10,167 nucleotides of DNA, from positions 1-10,167 of the forward strand of contig CAMNJK010000039.1 in assembly GCA_946541435.1 (NCBI GenBank). The letters are read 5' to 3'. A model generated the notes under the pieces. That model was not told the DNA's origin. It saw only the letters and a program-made list of their open reading frames with translations, and made no database searches. Origin of the DNA: an uncultured Bacillota bacterium. Lineage in GTDB: Bacteria > Bacillota > Clostridia > Peptostreptococcales > Anaerovoracaceae. Shown piece by piece: positions 1 to 6,210 of the stretch. Within the stretch, counting starts at the first letter, position 1, and each line of letters starts with the position of its first letter. Position numbers and translations under genes: made by a program.

Positions 1-97
1 AAGTCCTCGGGAAAATCCCGGTCAAGGCGAGTGTGGGGGCAAAGACCAGGTCAGCCGGATCATAAGCAGCGCGCGTCTTTTGTTTTGTCTGCGGCAT
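1..97 (-). CDS. Possible 5' end of an unidentified minus-strand gene (partial)
   Basis: Reading the minus strand, an ATG at 97-95 opens a frame that stays open to the window edge (32 codons, beginning MPQTKQKTRAAYDPADLVF). A Shine-Dalgarno-like AAAGCAGG, one mismatch from AAAGGAGG, lies 7 bases before the ATG, which is the main support. The N-terminus is basic and then turns hydrophobic (LVFAPTLALTGIF), as at the start of a membrane protein, but the piece is too short to assign a family. It would be divergent from hpf. Alternative: the first 65 or 159 bases could instead be the tail of a plus-strand gene (two plus frames are also open from base 1), but neither tail looks like a known protein end. 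Confidence 0.35.
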   Translation of the reverse strand, partial: MPQTKQKTRAAYDPADLVFAPTLALTGIFPRT

Positions 98-155
98 CGG
101 GGAACCTGCTTTCACAAGCTAAAGAAAATATTCTGAAAAATTCACCGGACCTTCA

Positions 156-184
156 TTGAAAGACCTCCGCGGCTATGTTAAAAT
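156..184 (+). promoter_or_regulatory. Sigma-A-type promoter of hpf
   Basis: TTGAAA at 156-161 and TAAAAT at 179-184 are separated by 17 bases, and the -10 carries an extended TGn (TG at 176-177). Predicted transcription start is near 191, giving a leader of about 53 bases before the hpf ATG. The same hexamers and spacing recur before cdaA at 888-916. Confidence 0.75.
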
Positions 185-243
185 GATATCAACAGATGGG
201 GCTTACGCTCCGTCTGAACATCAATATATAAGGAGGTCTCTTT

Positions 244-771
244 ATGAAAGTAATCATTACAGGAAAGAACTATGCTCCAAGCGAAAAGCTGAAGGAGACC
301 ATCGAGAAGAAGTTTGAAAAACTCGACAAGTATTTCAGCAACGAGATCACAGGCAACGTGATGGCCATCAAGGAGAAATCCAACTACAAGGTTGAGGCCA
401 CCATCAACGCCAACGGCACCATCTTCCGCGCCGAGACCCGGTCCGGCGATCCCTATGACTGCGTCGACAGATGCATCGAGAAGCTTTCCAAGCAGATGTC
501 CAGATTCAAGACCAAGCTGCAGAAGAAGCACAAGGGTCAGAAATCCGTCGATTTCGCGGACGTTCCGGCCTTTGAGGAAGCGGAGGAAGAACTGCATGTT
601 GTGAAGAAGAAAAAGTTCGAACTGACTCCGATGACTGTTGATGAGGCTATCGTTCAGATGGAACTTCTGGAGCACAATTTCTTCGTGTTCATGAACATCG
701 AGACAGACGCGGTCAATGTGGTCTACCGCAGAGACGACAACGACTACGGCCTGCTGGAGACGACCTATTAA
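244..771 (+). CDS. hpf: Ribosome hibernation promoting factor, long form
   Basis: 175-residue long-form HPF (YfiA/RaiA superfamily). Residues 1 to about 100 form the ribosome-binding domain (MKVIITGKNYAPSEKLKETI start, then beta-strand segments such as NYKVEATINANGTIFRAE). After a charged linker (about 100-120, rich in K and E), the C-terminal dimerisation domain spans about 124-175, with the hallmark PMTVDEAIVQMELLEHNFFV and NVVYRRDDNDYGLLE. In this family the N-terminal domain binds the 30S decoding region, and C-terminal domains of two ribosomes pair to form inactive 100S dimers in slow growth. The start is fixed by AAGGAGGT at 230-237, 6 bases before the ATG. It is a single-gene unit with its own promoter and terminator. 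The usual neighbour secA is not seen downstream; cdaA follows instead. Confidence 0.97.
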   Translation: MKVIITGKNYAPSEKLKETIEKKFEKLDKYFSNEITGNVMAIKEKSNYKVEATINANGTIFRAETRSGDPYDCVDRCIEKLSKQMSRFKTKLQKKHKGQKSVDFADVPAFEEAEEELHVVKKKKFELTPMTVDEAIVQMELLEHNFFVFMNIETDAVNVVYRRDDNDYGLLETTY

Positions 772-805
772 AGAGAAACAGCGCGGCGTGAGCCGCCTCG
801 GACTG

Positions 806-842
806 CCGGCGGAGCGGAAACGCTCCGCCGGTTCATTTTTTT
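806..842 (+). terminator. Rho-independent terminator of hpf
   Basis: Perfect 11-bp stem CCGGCGGAGCG (806-816) / CGCTCCGCCGG (821-831) closed by a GAAA tetraloop, followed by TTCA and seven T residues (836-842). It lies 35 bases after the hpf stop. A smaller 5-bp hairpin GCGGC/GCCGC with a GTGA loop (783-796) sits just upstream. Confidence 0.93.
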
Positions 843-887
843 GGCTTTCCCGCTGCCTCTTTTTTTCCGGCGGCCGCCCATTGCTTA

Positions 888-916
888 TTGAAACGGGTGC
901 GTTTTTTCGGTAAAAT
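888..916 (+). promoter_or_regulatory. Sigma-A-type promoter of the cdaA operon
   Basis: TTGAAA at 888-893 and TAAAAT at 911-916, 17-base spacer. The hexamers are identical to those before hpf. Predicted start near 923, leaving a leader of about 32 bases. It lies after the hpf terminator, so cdaA has its own transcription start. Confidence 0.75.
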
Positions 917-954
917 AATGATGAGTCTATGTGCAAAGGCAGGAGTAGCGCGGC

Positions 955-1956
955 GTGGAAGAATTTGTTAACAATATCATCTCAGAAATCGGCATTTTTG
1001 ATATTGTGGATATTCTGATCGTAGCCTTCGTGATCTATAAGATCCTGGGCTTCATCGTGAAGACGCGGGCAGTCCAGATCCTGAAAGGGGTTCTGGTGCT
1101 GGTCGTGGCTCTTGTGGTTTCAGATGTACTGAATCTGTACACGCTGAACTGGATGTGCAAGGGCGCCGTGGCTATGGGTGCGGTAGCGATCCTGGTGGTG
1201 TTCCAGCCGGAACTGCGCCGGGCATTGGAATACATGGGGCGGGGCAGCTTCATGCGGCCGTCGCTCCGTCAGGAGGACAAAGAAAAAGTCAAGCGTGATG
1301 TCAACCAGATCGTCCGTGCCATCGACGACTTCTCGGCCAACCATGTGGGCGCCCTGATCGTCATCGAAGGACAGACCCTGCTGGAGGATATCGTGGAGAC
1401 CGGAACGGTGCTGGATGCCACCATCTCAGAACAGCTGCTGGGGAATATTTTCTATGAAGGTTCCCCTCTTCATGACGGCGCGGCCATCATCCGGGAAGGC
1501 AAGATCCACGCCGCCGGCTGTGTACTGCCCCTCACCGGCAGCCAGACCATCGGCAAGAACCTGGGCACCCGTCACCGGGCCGGCCTGGGGATCACCGAGC
1601 ACAGCGATGCGCTGGTGCTGATCGTTTCCGAAGAGACGGGCATCATCTCCATGGCCAGAGACGGTCAGATGGACCGCTTCCTGGACAAGAAGACCGTGGA
1701 GAAGCAGCTGCTGGAATTCTACCTGCAGGGATTCGATCTCTCCGGTACCATGGAAAAGGTCACCCGGGTGAAGGGACTGTTCCAGCGTGGACAAGACCCT
1801 CTGGAAGCAAAAAAGAAGGCTGCCGCCACCCGGGAGATGAATGAAGCCACCCAGGAACTTCCCGCGGACGAGATCCGGCGGAAGGCAAAAGAAGCTGAAG
1901 AAGGAACGGCCGGCGATGACGCGGCAGAACAGGAGGGCCCGGATGCTGAAGAATAA
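955..1956 (+). CDS. cdaA: Diadenylate cyclase CdaA (c-di-AMP synthase)
   Basis: 333 residues. Joins two ATP into cyclic di-AMP at the membrane. Three N-terminal membrane helices (about 14-35, 39-60, 67-84) precede the DisA_N/DAC domain (about 95-260). Both catalytic signatures are present: DGA at 174-176 in GSPLHDGAAII, and RHR at 206-208 in GTRHRAGLG. The start is GTG at 955, with AGGAG at 941-945 nine bases upstream; no better in-frame ATG exists. The family member in Bacillus is about 273 residues, so this one carries an extra charged tail of about 60 residues (from about 272) rich in A, E, K and D, ending EGPDAEE. The tail's last codons overlap the start of the cdaR-like gene. c-di-AMP controls potassium and osmolyte uptake and cell wall homeostasis. 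In relatives the operon is cdaA-cdaR-glmM; glmM is not here. Confidence 0.97.
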   Translation: MEEFVNNIISEIGIFDIVDILIVAFVIYKILGFIVKTRAVQILKGVLVLVVALVVSDVLNLYTLNWMCKGAVAMGAVAILVVFQPELRRALEYMGRGSFMRPSLRQEDKEKVKRDVNQIVRAIDDFSANHVGALIVIEGQTLLEDIVETGTVLDATISEQLLGNIFYEGSPLHDGAAIIREGKIHAAGCVLPLTGSQTIGKNLGTRHRAGLGITEHSDALVLIVSEETGIISMARDGQMDRFLDKKTVEKQLLEFYLQGFDLSGTMEKVTRVKGLFQRGQDPLEAKKKAAATREMNEATQELPADEIRRKAKEAEEGTAGDDAAEQEGPDAEE

Positions 1957-2323
1957 GACCGTCCAGGCGATCCTTTCCCTGCTGGTCGCCATCGCCCTGT
2001 GGATCTATGTGATGGGTACGGTGGACCCCATGGTCACCGCCACCATCCATAATGTGCCCGTTGAAAAGGTCAATGAGGATGTGCTGGAGGATCTGGGGAT
2101 GACCGCCACGCTGGACCATCCGGAATCCATCGACATCACCATCCGCGGCGCCCGTTCCGATGTGAATGAAGCCAAGAAGAGCAGGGTCACAGCCAGCGTG
2201 GACGTGTCCGACTGCGAATACGGTGAAAATGAAGCGGCCATCAGTGTGGATTTCGCGGACAAGGTGACCGGCGTCCGGATCGACAGCCTGTCCGAAGAAA
2301 TGGCCACCTTCACCGTCAGGTGA
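1943..2323 (+). CDS. cdaR: Short YbbR-domain protein, CdaR-like regulator of CdaA
   Basis: 126 residues: a short basic N-terminus, one membrane helix (about 8-24, AILSLLVAIALWIYVMG), then a single extracytoplasmic YbbR-type repeat (about 28-126), with typical strand segments such as VTATIHNVPV and SIDITIRGARSDV. YbbR proteins encoded after cdaA bind and modulate the cyclase. Typical CdaR proteins have three or four YbbR repeats (about 400 residues or more), so this is a strongly reduced version; the frame closes with a clean TGA and nothing YbbR-like follows. ATG at 1943 is preferred because AGGAGG (1931-1936) lies 6 bases before it; an in-frame ATG at 1916 with a weaker AAGGA is possible. 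The gene overlaps the end of cdaA by 14 bases, implying translational coupling. Identity rests on topology, repeat pattern and position. Confidence 0.8.
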   Translation: MLKNKTVQAILSLLVAIALWIYVMGTVDPMVTATIHNVPVEKVNEDVLEDLGMTATLDHPESIDITIRGARSDVNEAKKSRVTASVDVSDCEYGENEAAISVDFADKVTGVRIDSLSEEMATFTVR

Positions 2324-2387
2324 CCCGGAGCTTCATCAGATATAGCGTCAACCAATCTTCGTCGATCAGACAGAGAGGAGTATAAAA

Positions 2388-2945
2388 ATGGGAAAGATAT
2401 TACTGGTTCTGATTATCATTATCGTACTGATCATCATCTGGCTGATTTCCGGCTACAATGGACTGGTGAGAAGCAGGAACACCGTTGAAGAGGCTTTCTC
2501 CACCATGGATGTCTATCTCAAGAAGAGATATGATCTGATTCCGAATCTGGTCGAGGCCGTCAAAGGATACGCGGCCCACGAGAAGGAAACACTTCAGGCG
2601 GTCATCGCTGCCCGCAGCCAGGTCCAGTCGGCAGGGACCCAGGCAGAACGTCTGGAAGCAGAGAATGCCCTGTCCGGAACCCTGAAATCCCTGTTCGCTG
2701 TGGCAGAGGCCTATCCGGATCTGAAGGCGAACGCAGGCTTCCTGGATCTGCAGCAGCAGCTGAAAGCTGTGGAAGAGGACATTGCCAACTCCAGAAAATA
2801 CTACAATGGCAGCGTCAAGGCATACAACAACAAGTGCCAGATGTTCCCCTCCAGTTTCATTGCAGGGGTCTTCCACTTCGAACCGCGTACCATGTTTGAA
2901 GTTTCCCGTGAAGAGGAAAGAGAGAATGTCAAGGTTGAATTTTGA
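2388..2945 (+). CDS. lemA: LemA family membrane protein
   Basis: 185 residues, usual LemA length. An N-terminal membrane helix (about 4-22, almost all I, L and V) is followed by the LemA helical-bundle domain with hallmark segments: YNGLVRSRNTVEEAFS, VYLKKRYDLIPNLVEAVKGY, and near the end SRKYYNGSVKAYNNKCQMFP. The C-terminus FEVSREEERENVKVEF is also typical. GAGGAG at 2375-2380 lies 7 bases before the ATG. LemA proteins are membrane-anchored with a coiled helical domain; biochemical role is unsettled, though they recur beside DUF2207/TPM-type proteins and are linked to envelope stress. It starts 64 bases after the cdaR-like gene with no terminator between, so it is probably read with cdaA, and it overlaps the next gene by 20 bases. 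Confidence 0.95.
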   Translation: MGKILLVLIIIIVLIIIWLISGYNGLVRSRNTVEEAFSTMDVYLKKRYDLIPNLVEAVKGYAAHEKETLQAVIAARSQVQSAGTQAERLEAENALSGTLKSLFAVAEAYPDLKANAGFLDLQQQLKAVEEDIANSRKYYNGSVKAYNNKCQMFPSSFIAGVFHFEPRTMFEVSREEERENVKVEF

Positions 2946-4869
2946 TCAGCGCACATATCCGGGCGGTCTTCGGGGAAGACTGCCCGGTTTTCACATGGAC
3001 CTGAAGCCAGCCTTTGCATGGATGCGGGGGCTGATGCTGACGCTGGTGCTGGCGGCAGCCCTGGTGTTCTTTGCCATGCCCGCGGACGTCAGCGCGGACA
3101 GCGGCGGGTTTACGACGCCGTCCTATGACGTGAATGTGGAGACCACCGCCAACCATGTATTCCATGTCAGCGAAGAGATCCAGGTGGATTTCAATGAATA
3201 CCGGCACGGGGTCTACCGGTACATTCCCAATGGCGGGAAATACTATGGCGTGATGAACATCCATGTGGAGGGATACAACTATCAGGTCTATACAGAGGAC
3301 GGCAATGAAGTCGTCCAGATCGGTGATCCGGAGTACACCGTGTACGGACCCCAGACCTATCGGCTGACCTATGACATCATAGGTTACCGGGACGATGACA
3401 GCACCAAGGATATGCTGTCGCTGGATCTGCTGCCCACCGGATGGCCCACCCCCATCGAATCTGCCAGTCTTAGGATCTCGTTCCCCAAGGAGGTCGGTGA
3501 CATCACCACGTACGTGGGAGCCTATGGCAGTGAAAACATGAAGGGCTACTTTGATGTGAACAACACCGGCACGGTCTATACGGCGGTGTCGAAAGAGCCG
3601 ATCCCCAAGGGCGTCGGTCTGACCATCAGCGCGGATCTTCCGGAAGGCTACTGGGTCAATCCCTACAGCAGGGATGACAAACAGAGCACCGTCTGTCTGC
3701 TGCTGGCCGTCCTGGGCGCGCTGATGCTGGTGCTCTGGGGGACCATCGGACGGGACAATCCCATCATCCGTACGGTGGAATTCTACCCGCCGGAAAACCT
3801 GGATCCCCTGGAGATGGCATATGTGGCCAACGATAAGGTGGAGGCAAAGGAAATCTCTGCCCTGTTCATGTATCTGGCCGACAAGGGGGTCCTGAGCATC
3901 CATGAAAACGGGAAGAAATCCTATACCCTGGTGAAGAAGAGCCCACTGCCCCAGGGAGAGCGGAAGCATACCCGCAGCATCTACCGGGCCCTGTTCAAAC
4001 ACGGAGACAGGGCGGACCTGCAGCATCTGTCCAGTGGATTCGGAGATGCTGCGGCCGGCATCGGGGCGGAGGTGAAGACCTCGGTGGAGCAGCGGAAGCA
4101 GACCTTCAGCAAGGCTTCCCGCAGCGGACGTACCCTGGGCCTGGCCTTCTGCCTGCTGATCCCGCTGATCGCGGCGGTGGCGGACAACTGGATGTCCTTC
4201 GGCAGCGGGATCCCGCTTCTTTCGGGCGTCATACTGTCGCTCATCATGTTCGTGGTCATGCTGCGGCTGGTGGCGAGAACGGACGCCTTCCGGACAAAGA
4301 AAAAACCCGTGCGGATCGGTGTCGGGATGGCCCTTTTCCTGGCTGCGGTGGCGGCAGAAGCCTATCTGATCGGCCAGGATTATCCCATGCTGGCGGCGGC
4401 ATTCGCCTTTGCAGCTCTGGCAGCGGGCATCGCGACCCTGTTTGTCCGGCGCCGGATGAACAACGAGCTCTACGGAAAGGTGCTGGGCTTCCGGGATTTT
4501 ATCCGTACGGCGGAATACGACCGGCTGAAAATGCTGTCCGATGAGAATCCGGATTATTTCTTCAACATCATGCCCTATGCCTGCGTATTCGGCATGTCCA
4601 CAAAATGGGCGGAGAAATTCGCGGACTTCAGGATACCGCAGCCCAGCTGGTACCATTCTTCCGGCGGCAGCTGGAACCCGCTCTTCGTACATAACATGTA
4701 CTACTACAGCGGGCACAGCATTTCCGGCTGTGTGGCAGACCACTACAAGGCTGTCGGCGCCGGCATGCTGTCGGACGCGGTGGATTCCGCCACCAGCGGC
4801 GGCGGCGGTTTTGGCGGCGGCGGTTTCTCCGGCGGCGGCTTCGGCGGCGGCGGGGGAGGCTCCTGGTAA
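2926..4869 (+). CDS. DUF2207 domain-containing membrane protein
   Basis: 647 residues from ATG 2926, chosen because GAGGA (2913-2917) sits 8 bases upstream; an ATG at 2995 is in frame but has no clear ribosome site. A hydrophobic segment (about 35-52) followed by ADVSA-DS looks like a signal peptide. The DUF2207 extracytoplasmic beta-rich domain spans about 62-240 (YDVNVETTANHVFHVSEEIQ, EYRHGVYRYIPNG). Then come a membrane helix (about 253-273), a cytoplasmic winged-helix-like part (DPLEMAYVANDKVEAKEISALFMYLADKG region), and four helices (about 404-422, 428-450, 464-483, 488-507). The C-terminus is a glycine-rich tail (624-647) ending GGGGSW, characteristic of the family. Function unknown; DUF2207 proteins are repeatedly found next to LemA. 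The 20-base overlap with lemA implies coupling. A terminator follows 18 bases after the stop. Confidence 0.93.
   Translation: MSRLNFDQRTYPGGLRGRLPGFHMDLKPAFAWMRGLMLTLVLAAALVFFAMPADVSADSGGFTTPSYDVNVETTANHVFHVSEEIQVDFNEYRHGVYRYIPNGGKYYGVMNIHVEGYNYQVYTEDGNEVVQIGDPEYTVYGPQTYRLTYDIIGYRDDDSTKDMLSLDLLPTGWPTPIESASLRISFPKEVGDITTYVGAYGSENMKGYFDVNNTGTVYTAVSKEPIPKGVGLTISADLPEGYWVNPYSRDDKQSTVCLLLAVLGALMLVLWGTIGRDNPIIRTVEFYPPENLDPLEMAYVANDKVEAKEISALFMYLADKGVLSIHENGKKSYTLVKKSPLPQGERKHTRSIYRALFKHGDRADLQHLSSGFGDAAAGIGAEVKTSVEQRKQTFSKASRSGRTLGLAFCLLIPLIAAVADNWMSFGSGIPLLSGVILSLIMFVVMLRLVARTDAFRTKKKPVRIGVGMALFLAAVAAEAYLIGQDYPMLAAAFAFAALAAGIATLFVRRRMNNELYGKVLGFRDFIRTAEYDRLKMLSDENPDYFFNIMPYACVFGMSTKWAEKFADFRIPQPSWYHSSGGSWNPLFVHNMYYYSGHSISGCVADHYKAVGAGMLSDAVDSATSGGGGFGGGGFSGGGFGGGGGGSW
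4797..4860 (+). repeat. GGC-rich triplet run coding the glycine tail
   Basis: A low-complexity run of GGC/GGCGGT codons interrupted by TTT/TTC and TCC/AGC encodes the Gly-Phe-Ser tail of the DUF2207 protein. Simple repeats of this kind can slip in replication; here the frame is intact. Confidence 0.8.
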
Positions 4870-4886
4870 ACGTGACGATGCAAAAG

Positions 4887-4930
4887 CAGGCCCCATGGAT
4901 CATGCACAAGATCCGTAGGGCCTGTTTTTT
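4887..4930 (+). terminator. Rho-independent terminator after the DUF2207 gene
   Basis: Outer stem CAGGCCC (4887-4893) / GGGCCTG (4918-4924), inner stem GGATC/GATCC, joined by a partly paired CAT/GTA step, loop ATGCACAA, then six T residues (4925-4930). It closes the cdaA-to-DUF2207 run. On the minus strand the same hairpin is followed by CTTTT only, so it could at best weakly stop the opposing kinase transcript. Confidence 0.88.
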
Positions 4931-4980
4931 ATGGTTTTTTTCAGGAGCCTGTTTTTTGCCCGCTTTTCAGCAGCCTGTTT
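4921..4980. repeat. Three imperfect CCTGTTT repeats in the convergent gap
   Basis: CCTGTTTTTT starts at 4921 and 4948, and CCTGTTT at 4974, so units are 27 and 26 bases apart. The first two units also share a TTTTCAG-AG end (4937-4947 and 4964-4973). The first copy is the terminator tail. Short tandem duplication of the terminator end is a plausible origin. Confidence 0.5.
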
Positions 4981-4990
4981 GATCAGGCGA

Positions 4991-6076
4991 TCAATGATCC
5001 AGAAGGGGGACGATGCTGCCCAGAAGTCCTGCGTCATTGCCCAGCTGGGCCAGCCGGAATTCTGTCCCCGCCGAAGGGGGGAACACCAGGTCCCGGTAGG
5101 CGGAACTGAGTCCGTCCAGCAGGAAGTCCCCGGCACCGGAGAGCCCGCCGCCGATGATATAGAGGTCGGGATCGATGACGGAGGTGACGGCGGCCAGTCC
5201 CTGGGCCAGAACGTCGAAAAAGAAATCTGTGATGCGAAGGGCGAAGGCATCGCCCTTTTTTGCTGCATCGAAGAGGACCTTGGTGGTGACCGGAGGTCCG
5301 GAGCGCAGGATGGTGTCATCCGGGAAGACCTCCACGGCCTTTTTCGCCAGACGGCCGATGCTGATGGCGGAGACGAAATGCTCCAGATCGCTGCGTCCCG
5401 GGATGCCGGGATCCGCCTGCCGCAGTTCCTGCAGGAAGGGGTGGGTGGGATCCACGGGCATGTGCCCGATCTCGCCTGCGGCGCCGAAGGCGCCCTCCAC
5501 GATCCTGCCGCTTTGGATGATCCCGCAGCCGATGCCGGTGCCCAGCGCCACCATGACGGCGCTGCCGGAGCTCTCTTCGGAGAAGGAAGCGTCAGATTCC
5601 GATACCGGACCGAAGTAGTACTCACCCAGCGCAGCCGCGTTGGCATCGTTGAGGATGCAGATGTCCTCGATGCCGGTCATGGACCGCATCTCACCGATCA
5701 CATCCACCAGACCTTCCCAGTCCAGGTTGACACAGCCGTTGACCACCTGTTTGCCAGCCTTTGTGACAACGGGTCCCGGAACGCCGATGCCGATGCCGGC
5801 GATCTGATCTGCTGAGAGCCCCGCCTCACCGATCAGCCGGAGGATCTCGGCCCCGGTGTCCGGCAGGATGTTCTTCCCGTGGTCTGCGGTATCCGTCGGG
5901 ATCACAGACCGGCAGAGCCATTCGGCGGAGAGGCTGCCGGGAGCCAGGCCGCCGCACCAGAAGCGGTCCGAAGAAGTGCCGTCCGAAGAAGCCGGCCCGG
6001 GAGCGCATACACCGATCTTGATGGTGGTCCCGCCGATATCCACGGCGATGTACAGGGATTCATAAGTATTGTTCAT
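4991..6076 (-). CDS. ROK-family sugar kinase (glucokinase-like)
   Basis: 361 residues. The ATG at 6076 is chosen because AGGA lies 8 bases before it and the ATP-binding motif starts right after (DIGGTTIKIG, 13-22). Other ROK landmarks in order: GIGIGVPGPVV, NDANAAALGEY with catalytic Asp144, ALGTGIGCGI phosphate loop, GAAGEIGHMPVDP with His205, and a C-terminal IIGGGLSGAGDFL plus LGNDAGLLGS. These support a sugar kinase rather than a ROK repressor, since there is no N-terminal DNA-binding domain. Substrate cannot be fixed; glucose or N-acetylmannosamine-type sugars are usual. Oddity: the CxCGxxGCxE zinc motif that normally follows GEIGH is absent; instead there is a 22-residue cysteine-free stretch to DLEHFVSA (230-237). 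A 15-base tandem duplication lies near residue 30-37. It stands alone, divergent from the nucleosidase gene. Confidence 0.92.
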   Translation of the reverse strand: MNNTYESLYIAVDIGGTTIKIGVCAPGPASSDGTSSDRFWCGGLAPGSLSAEWLCRSVIPTDTADHGKNILPDTGAEILRLIGEAGLSADQIAGIGIGVPGPVVTKAGKQVVNGCVNLDWEGLVDVIGEMRSMTGIEDICILNDANAAALGEYYFGPVSESDASFSEESSGSAVMVALGTGIGCGIIQSGRIVEGAFGAAGEIGHMPVDPTHPFLQELRQADPGIPGRSDLEHFVSAISIGRLAKKAVEVFPDDTILRSGPPVTTKVLFDAAKKGDAFALRITDFFFDVLAQGLAAVTSVIDPDLYIIGGGLSGAGDFLLDGLSSAYRDLVFPPSAGTEFRLAQLGNDAGLLGSIVPLLDH

Positions 6077-6097
6077 AAGGGAAATCCTTTCTCTTGG

Positions 6098-6117
6098 ATT
6101 CTGTTGAATTCTGTTGA
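6098..6117. repeat. Perfect 10-bp tandem repeat in the ROK kinase leader
   Basis: ATTCTGTTGA occurs twice head to tail (6098-6107 and 6108-6117), between the kinase start and the divergent promoters. The 10-base period equals about one helical turn, so a regulator site is possible, but a chance duplication fits as well. Confidence 0.6.
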
Positions 6118-6128
6118 AATCTATGTCC

Positions 6129-6134
6129 AGTATA
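6129..6134 (-). promoter_or_regulatory. Candidate -10 box for the ROK kinase
   Basis: On the minus strand TATACT matches the -10 consensus at five of six positions and lies about 53 bases before the kinase ATG. No good -35 is present at 16-18 bases (GTGGAA at 17), so an activator may be needed or the call may be wrong. Confidence 0.3.
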
Positions 6135-6141
6135 CAGCAAA

Positions 6142-6170
6142 TTGACTTTTTTTCCACAGAATAATAGAAT
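6142..6170 (+). promoter_or_regulatory. Sigma-A-type promoter of the nucleosidase gene
   Basis: TTGACT at 6142-6147 and TAGAAT at 6165-6170 with a 17-base spacer. Predicted start near 6177, so the in-frame TTG at 6142 and ATGs at 6169 and 6172 lie at or before the transcript start; this supports translation from ATG 6211. Confidence 0.7.
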
Positions 6171-6210
6171 GATGGAAATAAACAGAGATCAAAGAGAGCG
6201 GGGGCCAGTT

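Noticed and set aside
8..20. Small hairpin CGGGA-AAA-TCCCG
   Set aside because: Only 5 bp with no T-run; too weak to be called a terminator.
178..936. 252-residue minus-strand frame opposite hpf
   Set aside because: It crosses the hpf terminator and gene; no domain, no promoter, and hpf is certain.
4797..4860. Possible CRISPR-like or tandem array from regular GGC units
   Set aside because: It is the codon run for the glycine-rich tail of DUF2207, with no unique spacers.
2929..4896. 655-residue open frame on the minus strand opposite the DUF2207 gene
   Set aside because: It is fully antisense to a well-supported membrane protein, has a composition of H, R, Q and G typical of a GC-rich shadow frame, no ribosome site and no recognisable domain.
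4931..5815. 294-residue plus-strand frame opposite the ROK kinase
   Set aside because: The ROK frame has all family motifs; this frame has none and is D/G/H-rich shadow sequence.
6142..6210. Earlier starts for mtnN (TTG 6142, ATG 6169, ATG 6172)
   Set aside because: They fall inside the -35/-10 promoter or before the predicted transcript start, and add residues not seen in the family.
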